Source: Perkinsus marinus ATCC 50983
Taxonomy: Eukaryota; Perkinsozoa; Perkinsida; Perkinsidae
Direction of reading: 5' to 3'
Assembly (NCBI RefSeq): GCF_000006405.1
Contig: NW_003207237.1
Location: forward strand, 6,071 to 70,070
DNA: 64,000 nucleotides
Part shown: in pieces, positions 33,171 through 45,152 of the stretch
Layout: each line of letters starts with the position of its first letter
How positions within the stretch are numbered: the first letter of the stretch is position 1
Position numbers and translations under genes: made by a program
The notes under the pieces: model-generated
Database searches by the model: none
What the model saw: only the letters and a program-made list of their open reading frames with translations
What the model was told of the DNA's origin: nothing

Positions 33171-35470
33171 TCAGAATGTCTTCCGCGCTAGAGTTCCACG
33201 GAGGTTATTCTTATCTTCCTCATACTCTTTCCGTGTGACACACATGTACTCCACAAACGTACTCATTGATGCAATCATGGATCCACCGACCCACGCTGCG
33301 TACCTATCTCACATGCCAGAGCTCCCGCCAACCGTACGAATACAAGGATTATCCGATACAAATAAACAGACTCCTCCTGGTCGATTCTCGTGATGATATT
33401 TTCGCAAAAGAATACGTGCAAATTTGAAATAGACAAATCCAAGGACTATAGAGCACATATGGAGTAGACAACTAAGAGAAGCTTTTTGTGATACATCCTC
33501 GTGTAACAGACGTAGAGTATAGCCGAGATTCCTAACATGGACCGAAATGTCCAGTCCGTCGCAGTCAACAACACGTTCGACGGAGCAACTACAAACGTCC
33601 AACCAACGCGGCGCAGTGCTCTAGCTAGCACTAAGCCGATCAATGAATGGCTCGCTATACTTCATCACTTTCTCTGAGGATCCGCGTTCACTTTCACCGG
33701 CCCTGCTGAGCCTGATATTCCACCGCTATTCAGCTCATCCTCCAACCGAGAAGCTATCCCTGGTATCATGGAAGAACCACCAGAGACGTAAATGTTGCCG
33801 AGCATGTCAGTTCTGGAACATATCAATTGGAATACAGGACATGGGACCCCACACAGGCCTTGCCTTATTTCCGAGTCCACTATTTCGAGCGCAGATCGGC
33901 AGATATCAGTTATCGTACCATCGACCGTGTTGGTCACGACATCATTGTTCTCCTTTGTGACAATATTCCCAGAAGAGAATAGCCTGAGGTATTTCATCAG
34001 GCGCTACCAGAACATATCAAGGATCGGTATACACGTCAGGAGCATCCAGGCAACAATCTTCATCGATCTGAACGATGCTCCCATCTGGAAGTTCGAAATA
34101 GCCATCCTTGCAGCTCGCAGTAGAATCAGCCTAAAGCAATTATGCACTTCTCGTTTGCAGGCTCGACATTGTGAAGACTAACACACACATAAAGAGAGCG
34201 CGGCATAATACTTCTGTGATCACCACCCATCTACCACAACTACTACCTGGATCTGTCCTCTGTTCTGAGTATGAGCCGTCTGGAACTACACAACGCATGG
34301 GTTACTAACACTGCCAGCGAGAAGCTGCCTCACTCGACAGAATCTTTCCTTCATATCAGCATACATGAAATACTCGCGGCCCGACCTTGCTATCCCGGCC
34401 ACCTTGGAAGCGATAGTAGGTTGACGTTGGGATATAAGCTTCTGCAATTGCTCAGTTATATCCATGCCTGTGAACACAGGTGACGAAAGCGAGCCAAGAA
34501 GGGATGGTACCAGCCTTGTCCAAGCGGAAGGTAGCATGAGGGATGGCAAATCCTTGGAAAACCGGTGTGGCATGAGTAACCTACAAGCAGTGACTAGGAT
34601 CCGCGACGAGGCTCAATCATAGAGGATACCCCTTCCCCGATGTCGACCGCTAGCCCCGTGGGTATACCGGTGGAGAACAAGGAGAGGGCTGCTGTATTCA
34701 TGACAGCAAAAGCCGGAACATTGAACTTCTCAAACATAACCTGATTGGTATGAGTTGAGGTCCATATTGGAGGCCGGAGACTCCACCTCTGCCATCCACG
34801 CTCGAGTATAGCTGTTGCCACCAACACCGACGAGTTGATCATTGCTAGCCGTCGCCACAGCAGTACTAGATGGGGTGTCAGCCATTAATACTGTGAACTC
34901 CTCCAGAGACACTGCTCCTGAGACCAGTTGACGACATTCAAGGGTGGATCTGACGAGTAACGACCCCACCATCGAGCTTCCGCTTGGATGGTCTCATTAT
35001 CTGTCTCAGTGTGTACTCCCAGAAGGCCTCGAGATGATCCTTATCAATGATCTCACCACGTTGCACTGGTCGTATTATTTGCCGTTCACCAGCACTCGCT
35101 TGTTGGCCACCACTCTCGACGAAGGCATGGATCGCATCTTTACCGTACAGCTTTGCATCCTTGGCCTCAGCTGTGCTTGCCCGACTCCCACTGGTAGTCT
35201 CAAGGATCAGACTGTCATCAAACGAGCCTAACCAGAGAACTGGCCACTACCCAGATCATGGGCATAAGGAGAAGCCATACTTTCTCGAGTAAACTCGCCT
35301 TGAAAGGCCACAGTCGGGATAACCCTCACAGGGACGTCGTAGCCACTGTAGCCCACTTTAGTGAGACCCGACCCTGTGTCCATAACAATTACATCAGTTT
35401 CGTCGAACTTGCACTCGAGATCGCTAAAGGCGGTTGTTTCCATGATCGAAAAATCGCGAATGCCTTCCAT
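33171..35470 (-). CDS. Divergent actin-related protein (ARP)
   Basis: ATG at 35470 (or 35443, METTAFSDLECKFDETD). Actin-fold landmarks occur in order: phosphate-1 loop VIVMDTGSGLTKVGYSGYDV; DKDHLEAFWEYTLRQIMRPS at the WDDMEKIWHHT position; FTVLMADTP (actin VLLTEAP); QVMFEKFNVPAFAVMNTAAL (actin QIMFETFNTPAMYV); phosphate-2 loop TGLAVDIGEGVSS; GMDITEQLQKLISQR; YFELPDGSIVQIDEDC (actin YELPDGQVITIGNE); GNIYVSGGSSMIPGIASRLE; and the C-terminal YAAWVGGSMIASMSTFVEYM ... NLRGTLARKTF. An insert rich in Ser/Ala/Glu sits between the N-lobe and 'QRGEIIDKDHL'. Both phosphate loops and the adenosine loop are kept, so nucleotide binding is likely. It is not conventional actin; I cannot place it in a numbered ARP class. 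Confidence 0.75.
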
Positions 35471-35576
35471 CGTAGAGGATACAACTAAACAAGCTAACCT
35501 TTGGCAAGAAACTTTCTTAAGTAGTCTAGGAATATACGTATGAATGACGGTGGGCCATCGATCGGCATAAGTGTAA

Positions 35577-37515
35577 TCACTGAGTAAACAGTGATGGATT
35601 GATCATATGAGTACGGACCTTGCCATCCGAGCCCGACGAGAGGATCACCTGAGATAACGCATTGCAACCAGCTGCGACCACGAGGACAGGTATCGTGATT
35701 ACCTTGTCGTTAAGCCATGTGCATCCAGTTACTGCAATGTCTTGGGGCATATCACATCTTTGGAGTGGCAGCCGAGCCGAACGTGAATCATAGAGTCTAA
35801 CAGTCCCATCGAGAGAGCTAGTAGCGACTAGGTAGTCACTCGTCGGGTTCCACGACACCTAAACCCATAGTGAGGAACAGTATCAGCCTTGAAACAAATC
35901 ACTCACCCCTGTGATAGAACGCTCGTGAGTCCTGTACTGTTGAACGAGTTCGAGCTCATTCTTCGAAGAGCGCAGATCCCAGTAAGCAACACGACCGTCG
36001 TCGTGGCCTGTGCATACTCCTAGTCTATTTGCTGAGATCGCCAGAGCGGTTGCCGCCCTAAATCACTAATAATAAGCATTGCAAGAACAGATACACAGGA
36101 GAGCTCTATAACAGGAGATGACAGCACACGCTATAGAACGATGATCCTCTAATATTCGAAGAGCTTAATCGTAAAGGTCCCGAATCCCCCACCTTCCACA
36201 GGGGAGAACTGCATTGCGTTTGACGGCCAAAATGTCCCATAGGGCAAGAGTGTTGTCCAGGGACGCCGACATCACAGTTTCCGCGTCGACCCTCACCAGT
36301 CTAAACACGGATGATCACCATCAATGTAGACCCCGCAGAGTTATCCACCTGCTCACACCGCAGCCCTCCATGTGATGATCGGCAAAGACCGCTCGCGGAC
36401 CAGATACGTCCCGGGATGACTCTAAGGGCGAATGCTAAGTGTTTGACACCAGATACCCTGATCCAATCGATCTCACCAGTGGGAACATTGTACAATGCAA
36501 GGAGTCCACCAGCATCACCAGTAATGACCATGCTCCCATCAGAAGAGATTGTAAGAGCTGTCACCGCCGCGACCCTGACAACCGCACAACTGGCGCCTTG
36601 TCAACACCAACAGTGTAGGATACCCTCCCTTTATTCCATTGTTAGCACTCGACATGAGCTCCGCAGACTTGCTATCCTCACCAATGGCATAGAACCGGAC
36701 TAGCCCATCACGACTACCTGCCATGGAGAATATGTAGATCGAGCGACCGAGATGGACATTCTGTCCCAACTTACCGGTGGCTACGATGTGCTCACGTCCA
36801 GCGAGCGCCAATACAGACATGTCCGAATCGCGCTGTCCGAAGAGCTTGCGATGACCCTCAGATGTGTAAAGGCCCCAAGAACCTCCAAAGGACATGATAC
36901 ACGGAATGGAATAGATCCACTGAAGAGTAGTACCTTTCATCGAGCCAGTAGCATAGAACTCTGAGTCTGTACCCTCGATGACTTCAATGCATGAAAGCCA
37001 CTCTTCCTCTTGAGTGACTTCAGCCGTCTCTGGCTCGGGCATCGCCAGCACATATCTAAATCATGTTACATAACATTTTACGCGAAACGAACAATGGAAA
37101 CTACTCTATGTTGCATGCAACTTCACTAGAAAGGCCATATTGGGTGTAGAAATCTGCGAGGCTGGTTCGCAAGAAGTGTCCGTTGATGATGAAGTCAAAG
37201 ACTGCCGGCTCTTGTAATGAAAGCAGATCATTAAGCATGGCCGATAGACCTGCACAATTCTGTTGCTGGAGGGAAAACTGAATGCCTGAATCATCCTACC
37301 AGAACGGGAAAGATTGGCTTCCAAAACGATAGGGTCCTCAGGGATATGATATTCCTCGGGCAACTCGGTCGTGAAAACACCTTCAACCTGAGCACAACCC
37401 ATAGGTGGACATATAGTGATTTGTGTAGTACATGCGTGATGATTGCAGGGGCTGTCGGTTCCTCCCCTTCATGAGGGGCGTCATGCATGTCAGCTACGGG
37501 AGACGATTCAGACAT
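35577..37515 (-). CDS. WDR12: WDR12/YTM1, PeBoW-complex ribosome biogenesis protein
   Basis: ATG at 37515 (MSESSPVADMHDAPHEG). The NLE domain, typical of Ytm1/WDR12, is clear: VEGVFTTELPEEYHIPEDPI, VLEANLSRSG, FDFIINGHFLRTSLADFYTQ and LSSEVACNIEYVLAMPEPE, split by short introns. WD40 repeats follow: EEEWLSCIEVIEG, LVRFYAIGEDSKS, VSWNPTSDYLVATSSLDGTV with RLYDSRSARLPLQ, CTGHDDGRVAYWDLRSSKNE, and the last strand VILSSGSDGKVRTHMI before the stop at 35577. In yeast and animals the protein joins PES1/Nop7 and BOP1/Erb1 and is needed for 27S pre-rRNA processing and 60S maturation; the NLE domain is the contact for the Rea1 MIDAS domain. The glutamate needed for that contact is likely within 'TELPEEY' but I cannot confirm it by eye. 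Confidence 0.88.
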
Positions 37516-37832
37516 GTGGAATGTGAGACCCTGCAAGATCCTCCTCGTCAGAGTTCATCGAAACCCCAGTCCATCCGGAATAAGCTCGAATGCTGATCAG
37601 GCTTATACACTAGAACGCGAGTAGGAGAATTGAGAAAGGCAAGTTTGATTGAGAGTTTCCCAAGCACAGCAGCGGAGACTGTGAGCAAGGGCCAAAATAG
37701 CAAGAAGTACACCAACAAACGGCCTGTGAAATCCTGAAGCAGGCGAAAACCTTCAGATGGTGAGAAATAATGAGCGTGTTGAGGAATCTTGCTGAGTGAA
37801 TGATATCACAACTCTTCTGCTATTGGTATGAA

Positions 37833-40800
37833 TCACTCGAGACTTGAGTTCCTCGGTGATTCACAAGCGGAGCGCTTAAACCTCCGACATGTGGCCAGGT
37901 CGGGCTTCCGCAGCCTGAATCCACCTAGCAGCCGCTCTGGTAATTCCTCCTAAGCAGTGATAATGGTGAGGTTCGAGGAAGAACTATCCTACTTCCGAAT
38001 GGCCCTCCAGCACGAGCCCAACATCGATGACTAACTTCTTCGCAGCACCGACGACCTACCACACATCTATCGCTTATCAGAGTGATCAGCGGCCTACCAG
38101 TGACATCATATGCCGTGCAGCAGCACTTGAAAAAACATCCACTGAGACTTCAACGTAGTTGTCGCCAGTAAAATGGGTCGTTGTGAGCTTCCGACCGATA
38201 ATCGCTGGAGTCTGCCCAACCGCCTGATAACATCGGTAAGATTGACCCTAACCATTGTAGACACAGCCAATTCCACCTTTTTAACAATCCATGGTCCCTC
38301 AGCAACAGCAGGTATGACTTTAACTCGCCCATTACGATCCTCGTCGTCCATCTCCAAAAACCGCCGCATCAAGACCCCATAGGACTAGGAAGGGAGTGTA
38401 CAATAGGTTCTCTACAGTCATACAACGGAGCTTACTGTCTCTGTATCAGCTTGGAGCCAGGGAGCATCCTTATCGACCATGAAGGTGTTCGTGCAGTAAA
38501 ACGGTGCCATACGCCAGGTGACCGTGAAGAAAAAACTGCCCAATAATTGAATCGGAAGGTCGAATTAGAGAGTGTTCGGAGAATTACCGATCTGGATGAT
38601 CCCGTTGCAGCCAGTAGGCCTTGCAGTGTGGCTCTGTCGAACAGCAGAACACCTCTTCGTCGTCGCAGAAGAACAACTCGAAAGCCACTGAAACAAACCC
38701 CCGGATGCAGCACGATCAGAGTTGCACACCTCACGAGAATCGTAACCCGTTCGACTGTGCTAAAAAGAGAAGCATCGTTCGAGATTTCATCAAGCGAATG
38801 GACAAGAAAGTAGATGAGAGTGCTCCAGTCAGGGTGGACAGAACAAGAGCTATCAGGCCCAGCCCGTGAAAGTCCCAATCTTACCAGTTTGCATTAGTGC
38901 AGGCTCGCTAGGATGTTTCACTTTATCACTGAGATATGTGTGGCCTCTAACCTTAAACTTCGTACAGTCCAACTCGTTCCTGCCATGAATAATACAATCC
39001 TGTCAATACCGAAGAGATCCCTCCAAGCGACAAGCTTAACCCGCATACTACCAGGTATTTATCGCATCCTCGTCTGTGCTAAGAATTGGACGAAATTTAT
39101 CGTTCATGACCGAGTCCCTAGTAACCGCACCATACACTTCCAACCCCAGACCACTTGGCGGCCGTCTTTCGACTAAAACGACTTGTGCCACTCCCGGATG
39201 CGCGACCACCAACCTACCTCTCTCTAGTCTTTTCCGCAGAACTTTACTACTCGTAAGAGCCTTATTGTCCTCATTATCAGAACACTCACCCTCAGAGGCT
39301 GAGTAAAACTCATCCTCGTCCATCTCTAACTCTGCGCCTGATAGAAAATCACCTGTATCTCTCGGGTAGATACATTGAATGGCCAATAGTTCGCCTATTT
39401 CGCTATAACCCAAGCAGGGCCTCGTCTCGATGAGCAAACTTCCAAGGATACCCAACTCACCAATGGGCGGGAATTCTATAGTAGGGGACCCATCCTCATC
39501 TTCTTCAGAGCCTTCTGGTGCCTTAGGCTCCATTTTAGTATCAGCTACCTTCTGACTGATCCCGGACTGCTCGACCAGTGGCGAGCTCGATATCTTCGCG
39601 ACTGAGCCTAGATAGATTTCATACTGTGAATCACCGACGAATCGGGCGAAGGTGTGCATGCCCCCTGATTACCTCCGCTCTTAGCATGTCCTCTGGGTGA
39701 GAGAACGCGGCTGCCACTCATCATTGCACTCGACATGAACTCTTGGACATCAGATCTGGCAACGATCATTCGGGTAAGATAACTATTCCACTATGGAGAT
39801 CTAATATATGGTACTGCTTGGGGATACAATAGCTGCAAGTAGGTCCTCGAACGCTTTACCTCCGCAAGAATTGTGATATCCAGAAAACCGTTGCGGTTAT
39901 CCTATGTTCGCCCTGCTCTGAACGAGTCATAAGGTCCGAATCAGCACGACCTACCACGAATGGTACACACACGCCGAGAGAACGCCGCTCACTAGTACCT
40001 CGTTTACTAGGGTGACTTCGAATGAGACCAACAGTCTCGACTATGGTAGGGAACGTCGAGCGGCACCTACGGGTTGAGCTACATGCAGTTTGTACATCCG
40101 GACCTAACGCACCTCTGAATCATCAATTCAGTGCTAACTTCGTCATTTTCCCACTGCTGCAAAAACTCTGTATTGCAAAAAAGGAAGGCCTGAGGACTCA
40201 ACATAGCAGGTACTAGAGGAAAGATGAGTCGTACCTTATTCACCGAGTCATGTGCTAAGAACTTGTACAATGGGCTCACATGAAGGCAGATCAACGTAAA
40301 TTCACGATGTCTTTTACCCTGAGAAGAGCGGTTCCTGATAAGGCTGATGAACCATCATCATCACCTTATCCTTCTCTGCTCTCGCGACATATTGTTGCTG
40401 TACCCATGGAGAGAATGATCCTATCACTTCATCCAAAGCTGTCATTAATTTAGTACACTGTGCGCTTATCCGTGCACTGTCTCCAGAGTTAACTATAAAA
40501 GGATTCGACTTTGATATAGCGAAACTCGAGAACGAATCTTACGAGCCATCTCCATGCTTGGCAAGGAGTCCTCCACTTGCAGCCGTGCCCATGACACGAG
40601 AAATTTAAGCCTCTTTAGACCTGAGGACGTCGTAACAATGATGACAGATCTACCCCCCTGGTAATACTAGGTTTTCCACCAGCGAGAAACTCATCGAGCT
40701 CGGTCGCTGATTTCCCAGAAATCGTGAAGTAACCTGATGAGACATGAGTTCGGTTAGATCACAAGGAGATGAATCAGGTAGCAATGCTAAGACATGGAAG

Positions 40801-41861
40801 ACAATACGGCGTATTACTCTTGGAGGGCAAGTCGGTGCCAGAGGCCCCCAACATGGTCTGCGTAACATCAGCCGAATGATCCCCTGACTTCATAGTGCCT
40901 TCTGCCTGAAGTAACCCAGGCATGACTGATCGTCATTGACGATGAACCACCACAGCGAGGTCAAGCAATAGTGAGATGTGTTGGACAGAGAGATGATAGT
41001 CAATAACTACCGCTTTGACTTCTCGTTTCCCCTTGTCTCGAAGCAACTTCCATGCTCCACCAGCGCCAACAGCAGCAGCTCCGGCTACGGCCAGAGGTGA
41101 TGCAAATACCTATTAGACTTATACAACCAAGAGCTCAATCCTAACAGCATCAGGTGACTATTTGATGATGCGGCATCATCCATTGTTATAACTATCAAGC
41201 CGTTGCTATTGCCATCATTATAACGAGATGGGGCATTCAAGAACAGGTAGGGTAGATGGAGCACAATGGGATGCGACGTGATGGGATGCCCGTTAGTACC
41301 ACGAATGTTCCAACTGCAGCTGCTACACCTGTCGCCGCGCCACCCACATAGCCTGAGCCCCAATTGTTTGTAGTCCCAGCAAAAGGGAGCCCTCTTACTG
41401 GCGCGATTGGACTTGTGCTTCAATGAGTCGAGGTACTCCTTCTCATAGCATCCGTCCGAGTCTGAGTCAACTAATGTGCCTGATGCAATAACACTATCCT
41501 CCCTCCCAATGAAAATGTATACGAAGGTGACTTCTATACTCGAAACTGATTTGATTCGGCTGTCATTCGTTCCATTGATATTCTTCCACTTACTTCCGGC
41601 CTTGGCCTTTGGATCAATTCTGGCTAGGACTGCATCGTCTTCGGCACCCTCATGCTCACTGCTCTCAACTACAGTCTTAACCTTTCCGGCAGCTTCTTCT
41701 GAACTGGATGCAGAGGCAGCAGAGTAGCTCTTTGACCGTTCATGTCGATGCGTTTTCGATGTATGGTGTCGGTGGTGATGTTGGGAGCCGCTTGAAGAGG
41801 ATGCCGAAGAGACACCAGAGCTGGATTTGGACCACAACCCGAACGGCATCAAGGTTAACAA
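37833..41861 (-). CDS. EDR2-like protein with DUF1336 C-terminal domain
   Basis: The C-terminal half is a clear DUF1336: CTKFKVRGHTYLSDKVKHPS, VAFELFFCDDEEVFCCSTEP, TVTWRMAPFYCTNTFMVDKD, RVKVIPAVAEGPWIVKKV, NKPAIIGRKLTTTHFTGDNY with VEVSVDVFSSAAARHM, LVVGAAKKLVIDVGLVLEGH and EEELPERLLGGFRL, matching the plant EDR2 ending 'EELPERLLG..RL'. The stop is at 37833-37835. Upstream exons give an acidic linker (GSEEDEDGSPTIEFPPIGEL), FTISGKSATELDEFL, an Ala/Gly-rich hydrophobic part (LAVAGAAAVGAGGAW) and a Ser/His-rich start near 41861 (MLTLMPFGLWSKSSSGVSSA). In plants EDR2 has PH and START domains before DUF1336 and acts in lipid-linked defence signalling; I do not see those two clearly. The 5' third may belong to a separate gene. 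Confidence 0.65.
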
Positions 41862-42287
41862 ACCACACCTTTAATAAGTTTACAAAGATACACGAAAATA
41901 ACTCGGTAAGCGAATTACCAGGCCAGACTAAGTATAGACTCAAGACCAGGTCTTACCGCGCCATTTCCCCAGATGAGCTTGATAAGTTCATACAACAGTC
42001 TTACGTATTAATAACACACCACTATGGCCAGCTCTGGGATCCATAATTTTGGGACCAACACAAATTGAAAAACGTGACAACGTGACGCGACAAAAGAGCG
42101 GAGCGATGCAGTCAGAATGTGGTTGAGTTGATCTTCCGCTGTCTAGCATAATGGATTGTCGTATCGCAAGGCACTGTCAACTGTCCCCCAAACTTGTTAC
42201 TTGGCTTGTATGGGGTAAATTCGAGGGAAGTAAGAAGAGATGTGCCGATTCCCCCTGTCTATTCAGTATGATTTTCAATTTGTGGTG

Positions 42288-44922
42288 ATGGCGATAGAAG
42301 AGTCGTTGGTGCTCCCTGTCGGCACACTGGTAGTATCCTTATTGTGGGGTCTGAAGATTCTATCCAGCTACGCAAGTAAGGATACCAGCCTATTCCAGTT
42401 TGTGATGGTGTACTGCGGTATGGCTCTTGCGGTAACTACCTTCATACTGTTGCCGTACGATATATGCTTTTCGAGAACTAACGAGCATACAGAAATCCTT
42501 TCTGAGTCCTGGACTAGCGTCTATTGGGTTTCGTTCACTCTATGCTGGATAGCATACCCTATCATGTTGGAATACGAATCCGTCCACTCTATAAAGAAGG
42601 CTCTCCGCAACAATGCTATCTGGTACCTAGCATACGCCTGTGCTGGACTGTTGATCCTGGCTTACTTGTGGTACATGCAGCGGCTTGGTCTGCAAGGTAT
42701 ACTTGGATTCATCTATGCTGCTTCCAATGCATGGGGTCTGGTATTGGTCACTCTGCTGTTGGGGTATGGTCTAGTGGCTGTACCGCAGTGGTTGCATGTG
42801 TTGTCATATGACAAACGCCATATGGAAGCTATCTATGCTCAGGTGGTATCGGCAGAAGATGTAATAAAGGGAGCGTGTGTAAACACTAGGCATGTTGAAG
42901 AGTAGACTGGAAGTGATCTGCGAGAGGAGTCTTTGACAGGAGTTCGGCATAGTAAATTTATTGCCTTGTGGAATGCGATGAAGTTGTTGCTATTGTGCCC
43001 TGCAGGCACGGCTTTCGGCGAAGTTCGACCTCATGGACGTCTTCAACCATTACCGTGATCAAGAGCGCGAATCAGGGCAGGGAGCTTCTAAGCAACTTGT
43101 AGTGACGGAGCAATGGACGCCAGCCATATGCTTGCGCACGAGTCTGTCACTATGGCATCCGGAGTAGATACGAGAAGCGGGAGAGTTTTTGGGCATTGCT
43201 GTGAATTTCTATGATGGACGGGATGAAGTTGTCTCCGAATGTCTAGAGGGAGACACTGAAGGTGACGTAGATCTCGTCAGCTAACTCTGGGGAAGGGTGA
43301 TGTAGGCACGCCATTGATACCAACGAACCTGTCCCTTGTGAGGCCTATCCCTTCCAAGGAAGATTTGGAATTGTCCAGTGCCTTGGCCACGGCGAGGCGT
43401 AGTCAGCATAGGTAGTATGCTCGCATCTTTCTCTTCCCTAAAACTCGATTATAGGTGGTCTGACTTGATAGAGACAGGATGGGCGTTGGAGGACCGTTTA
43501 GCAGATGAGAATATTCCTGTACCTTCGCAAAGGAATGCATCACAAAGACTACGAGACTCAATTGTAAGGCATTATAGCACAGAAAGTCTTGCTCGACTGT
43601 CGAGCAAAACTTCACAATGACGCCACTTACTTCATAGTGGAGTTAGTAGCGAGATGGAAGGTTTCCGTCATAGCGCATGAATGGGCATGTATCCAATCAG
43701 ATTGGATACAGTGACCACTGTAGTAGAATATTCGTTGTAGGTGTCCGCGAGGCATTCTCTACTCCCATACCTCACGCGTATCACCGCACTATTCTGTGCG
43801 ATTCTAAGCATTGGTATAATAGTTGGACAGGTGAGATACGATCCAGGCTGCTACTATGATACCCTTTATTACTAATAGAATAGTCTTCATTTTAGGCTAC
43901 CATGTTCTGGGGCTCAAAGTGGTCCAGTTTGCTCGCCCTCGGATACGATGAACTCTTGTGGCTGCTCGATATCATTCAGAAAGGTGCATCATTTCATGTA
44001 CCATCCTGACGGAGAGTCAGTCTTCAGATGGCTATGTGTCGCCGGTATACGTCGCAGCATTGGGCCAGTTCGTTGTTGGCTTACCTTTGCTGTATGTTGC
44101 CGGTTGTTGCTTTTGGTCGCTGTTTCGGATCAAGGTTGCTGGGACNNNNNNNNNNNNNNNNNNNNNNNNNNNNNNNNNNNNNNNNNNNNNNNNNNNNNNN
44201 NNNNNNNNNNNNNNNNNNNNNNNNNNNNNNNNNNNNNNNNNNNNNTTGTCGGTGTGAATCAAGGAATCTCTGTCAGGTCGGATGTTCGGAACTCCGACAT
44301 CCACGGCTCCAGTAATAGGCCAGGAATTTGTCATCTACTTCCCTTTGCTAGTTTTGGTAAGTCTGTAAGTATCGATTATACCGCTATGATGATTGATCGG
44401 TAGGTCTTTTCACTACTCCAGCTCACTAACACGTACCATCGCCTCGTTCGAGCTCTTGGTCTGTCGTCAACATTCGAATTTGAAGGCAGTGGTCTTCGTG
44501 CAGATGCGCCGACAGTGGAGGAGGTATTTATACTCTTATATATAGACAGATCGGATTGCCCTTTGTTAGGGCCGTAAATTGTTACGACGCGAGCGGCTTC
44601 GTCGAAGGAATCAGACGGATCTTGAATCTGGCCGACCCTCTCAATACAGTATGGTGGCCTTCCACAGAGGAGTCTCGGAGCTTCGTGACTACGAGCCGAC
44701 TCAGGAGGATCTCCACGTCGTCGTTGCTGACCGGTGAGCCGATCATGACTCTCTCATATTTCACCCTATGACATCCGGTTTATGTTCCTGCTGTTCTCGG
44801 GCAGGTCGCCTAGTGAGGGAACGCCGTTGGTCGCCATACAGAGAGAGAACAGCAGGGAAGAAGATCCGGACTGGCTTTTGGCCGATCGTGATATGGCAGA
44901 CATCCCTCGGGAGCTCCCATGA
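42288..44922 (+). CDS. LMBR1-domain multi-pass membrane protein (LMBD2-like), spans gap
   Basis: ATG at 42288 starts in the first membrane helix (SLVLPVGTLVVSLLWGLKIL). The LMBR1 pattern follows: VTTFILLPYDICFS (family 'FLLPLDVS'), SVYWVSFTLCWIAYPIMLEY, NAIWYLAYACAGLLILAYLW, and [20 protein letters not shown] with AVPQW, closely matching LMBD2 '[24 protein letters not shown]'. Later exons give RLSAKFDLMDVFNHYRDQER, more helices around the N gap (GLPLLYVAGCCFWSLFRI), LTNTYHRLVRALGLSSTFEF and a basic, polar tail. A 71-nt intron (44734-44804) joins EDLHVVVADR to SPSEGTPLVAIQRENSR, ending at TGA 44920-44922. LMBD2 proteins have about nine helices; function is poorly known (receptor-linked signalling in animals). 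Part of the gene is lost in the gap. Confidence 0.8.
44146..44245. other. Assembly gap (100 N)
   Basis: A second 100-N placeholder, inside the LMBD2-like gene and just after a hydrophobic helix. Confidence 1.
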
Positions 44923-45152
44923 TCGTTGGGGATACTATTACTTCCTGTTACAGTTCAGAGGTCGACACTATTTTCGGTATATTTTGGGTTTCTCGAGTTT
45001 GCTCTCGTGAGCCAACGCCGAGTTTTGAGTCTTGCAATCGGTTCAAGCCTTAGGTCTAGTTTTCCGTAGTAGATGCTCATTGCTGTGATCAGTTCGCGTT
45101 GATGCAGATTTGACTTTCCCTCTGGTGGCCTTCCTGTGGGTTTGTGACAATA

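Noticed and set aside
44787-44856. 12-bp perfect inverted repeat (CCTGCTGTTCTC and its reverse complement)
   Set aside because: One arm lies in an intron and the other in coding sequence of the LMBD2-like gene; a 46-base spacer and single occurrence give no reason to see an element.
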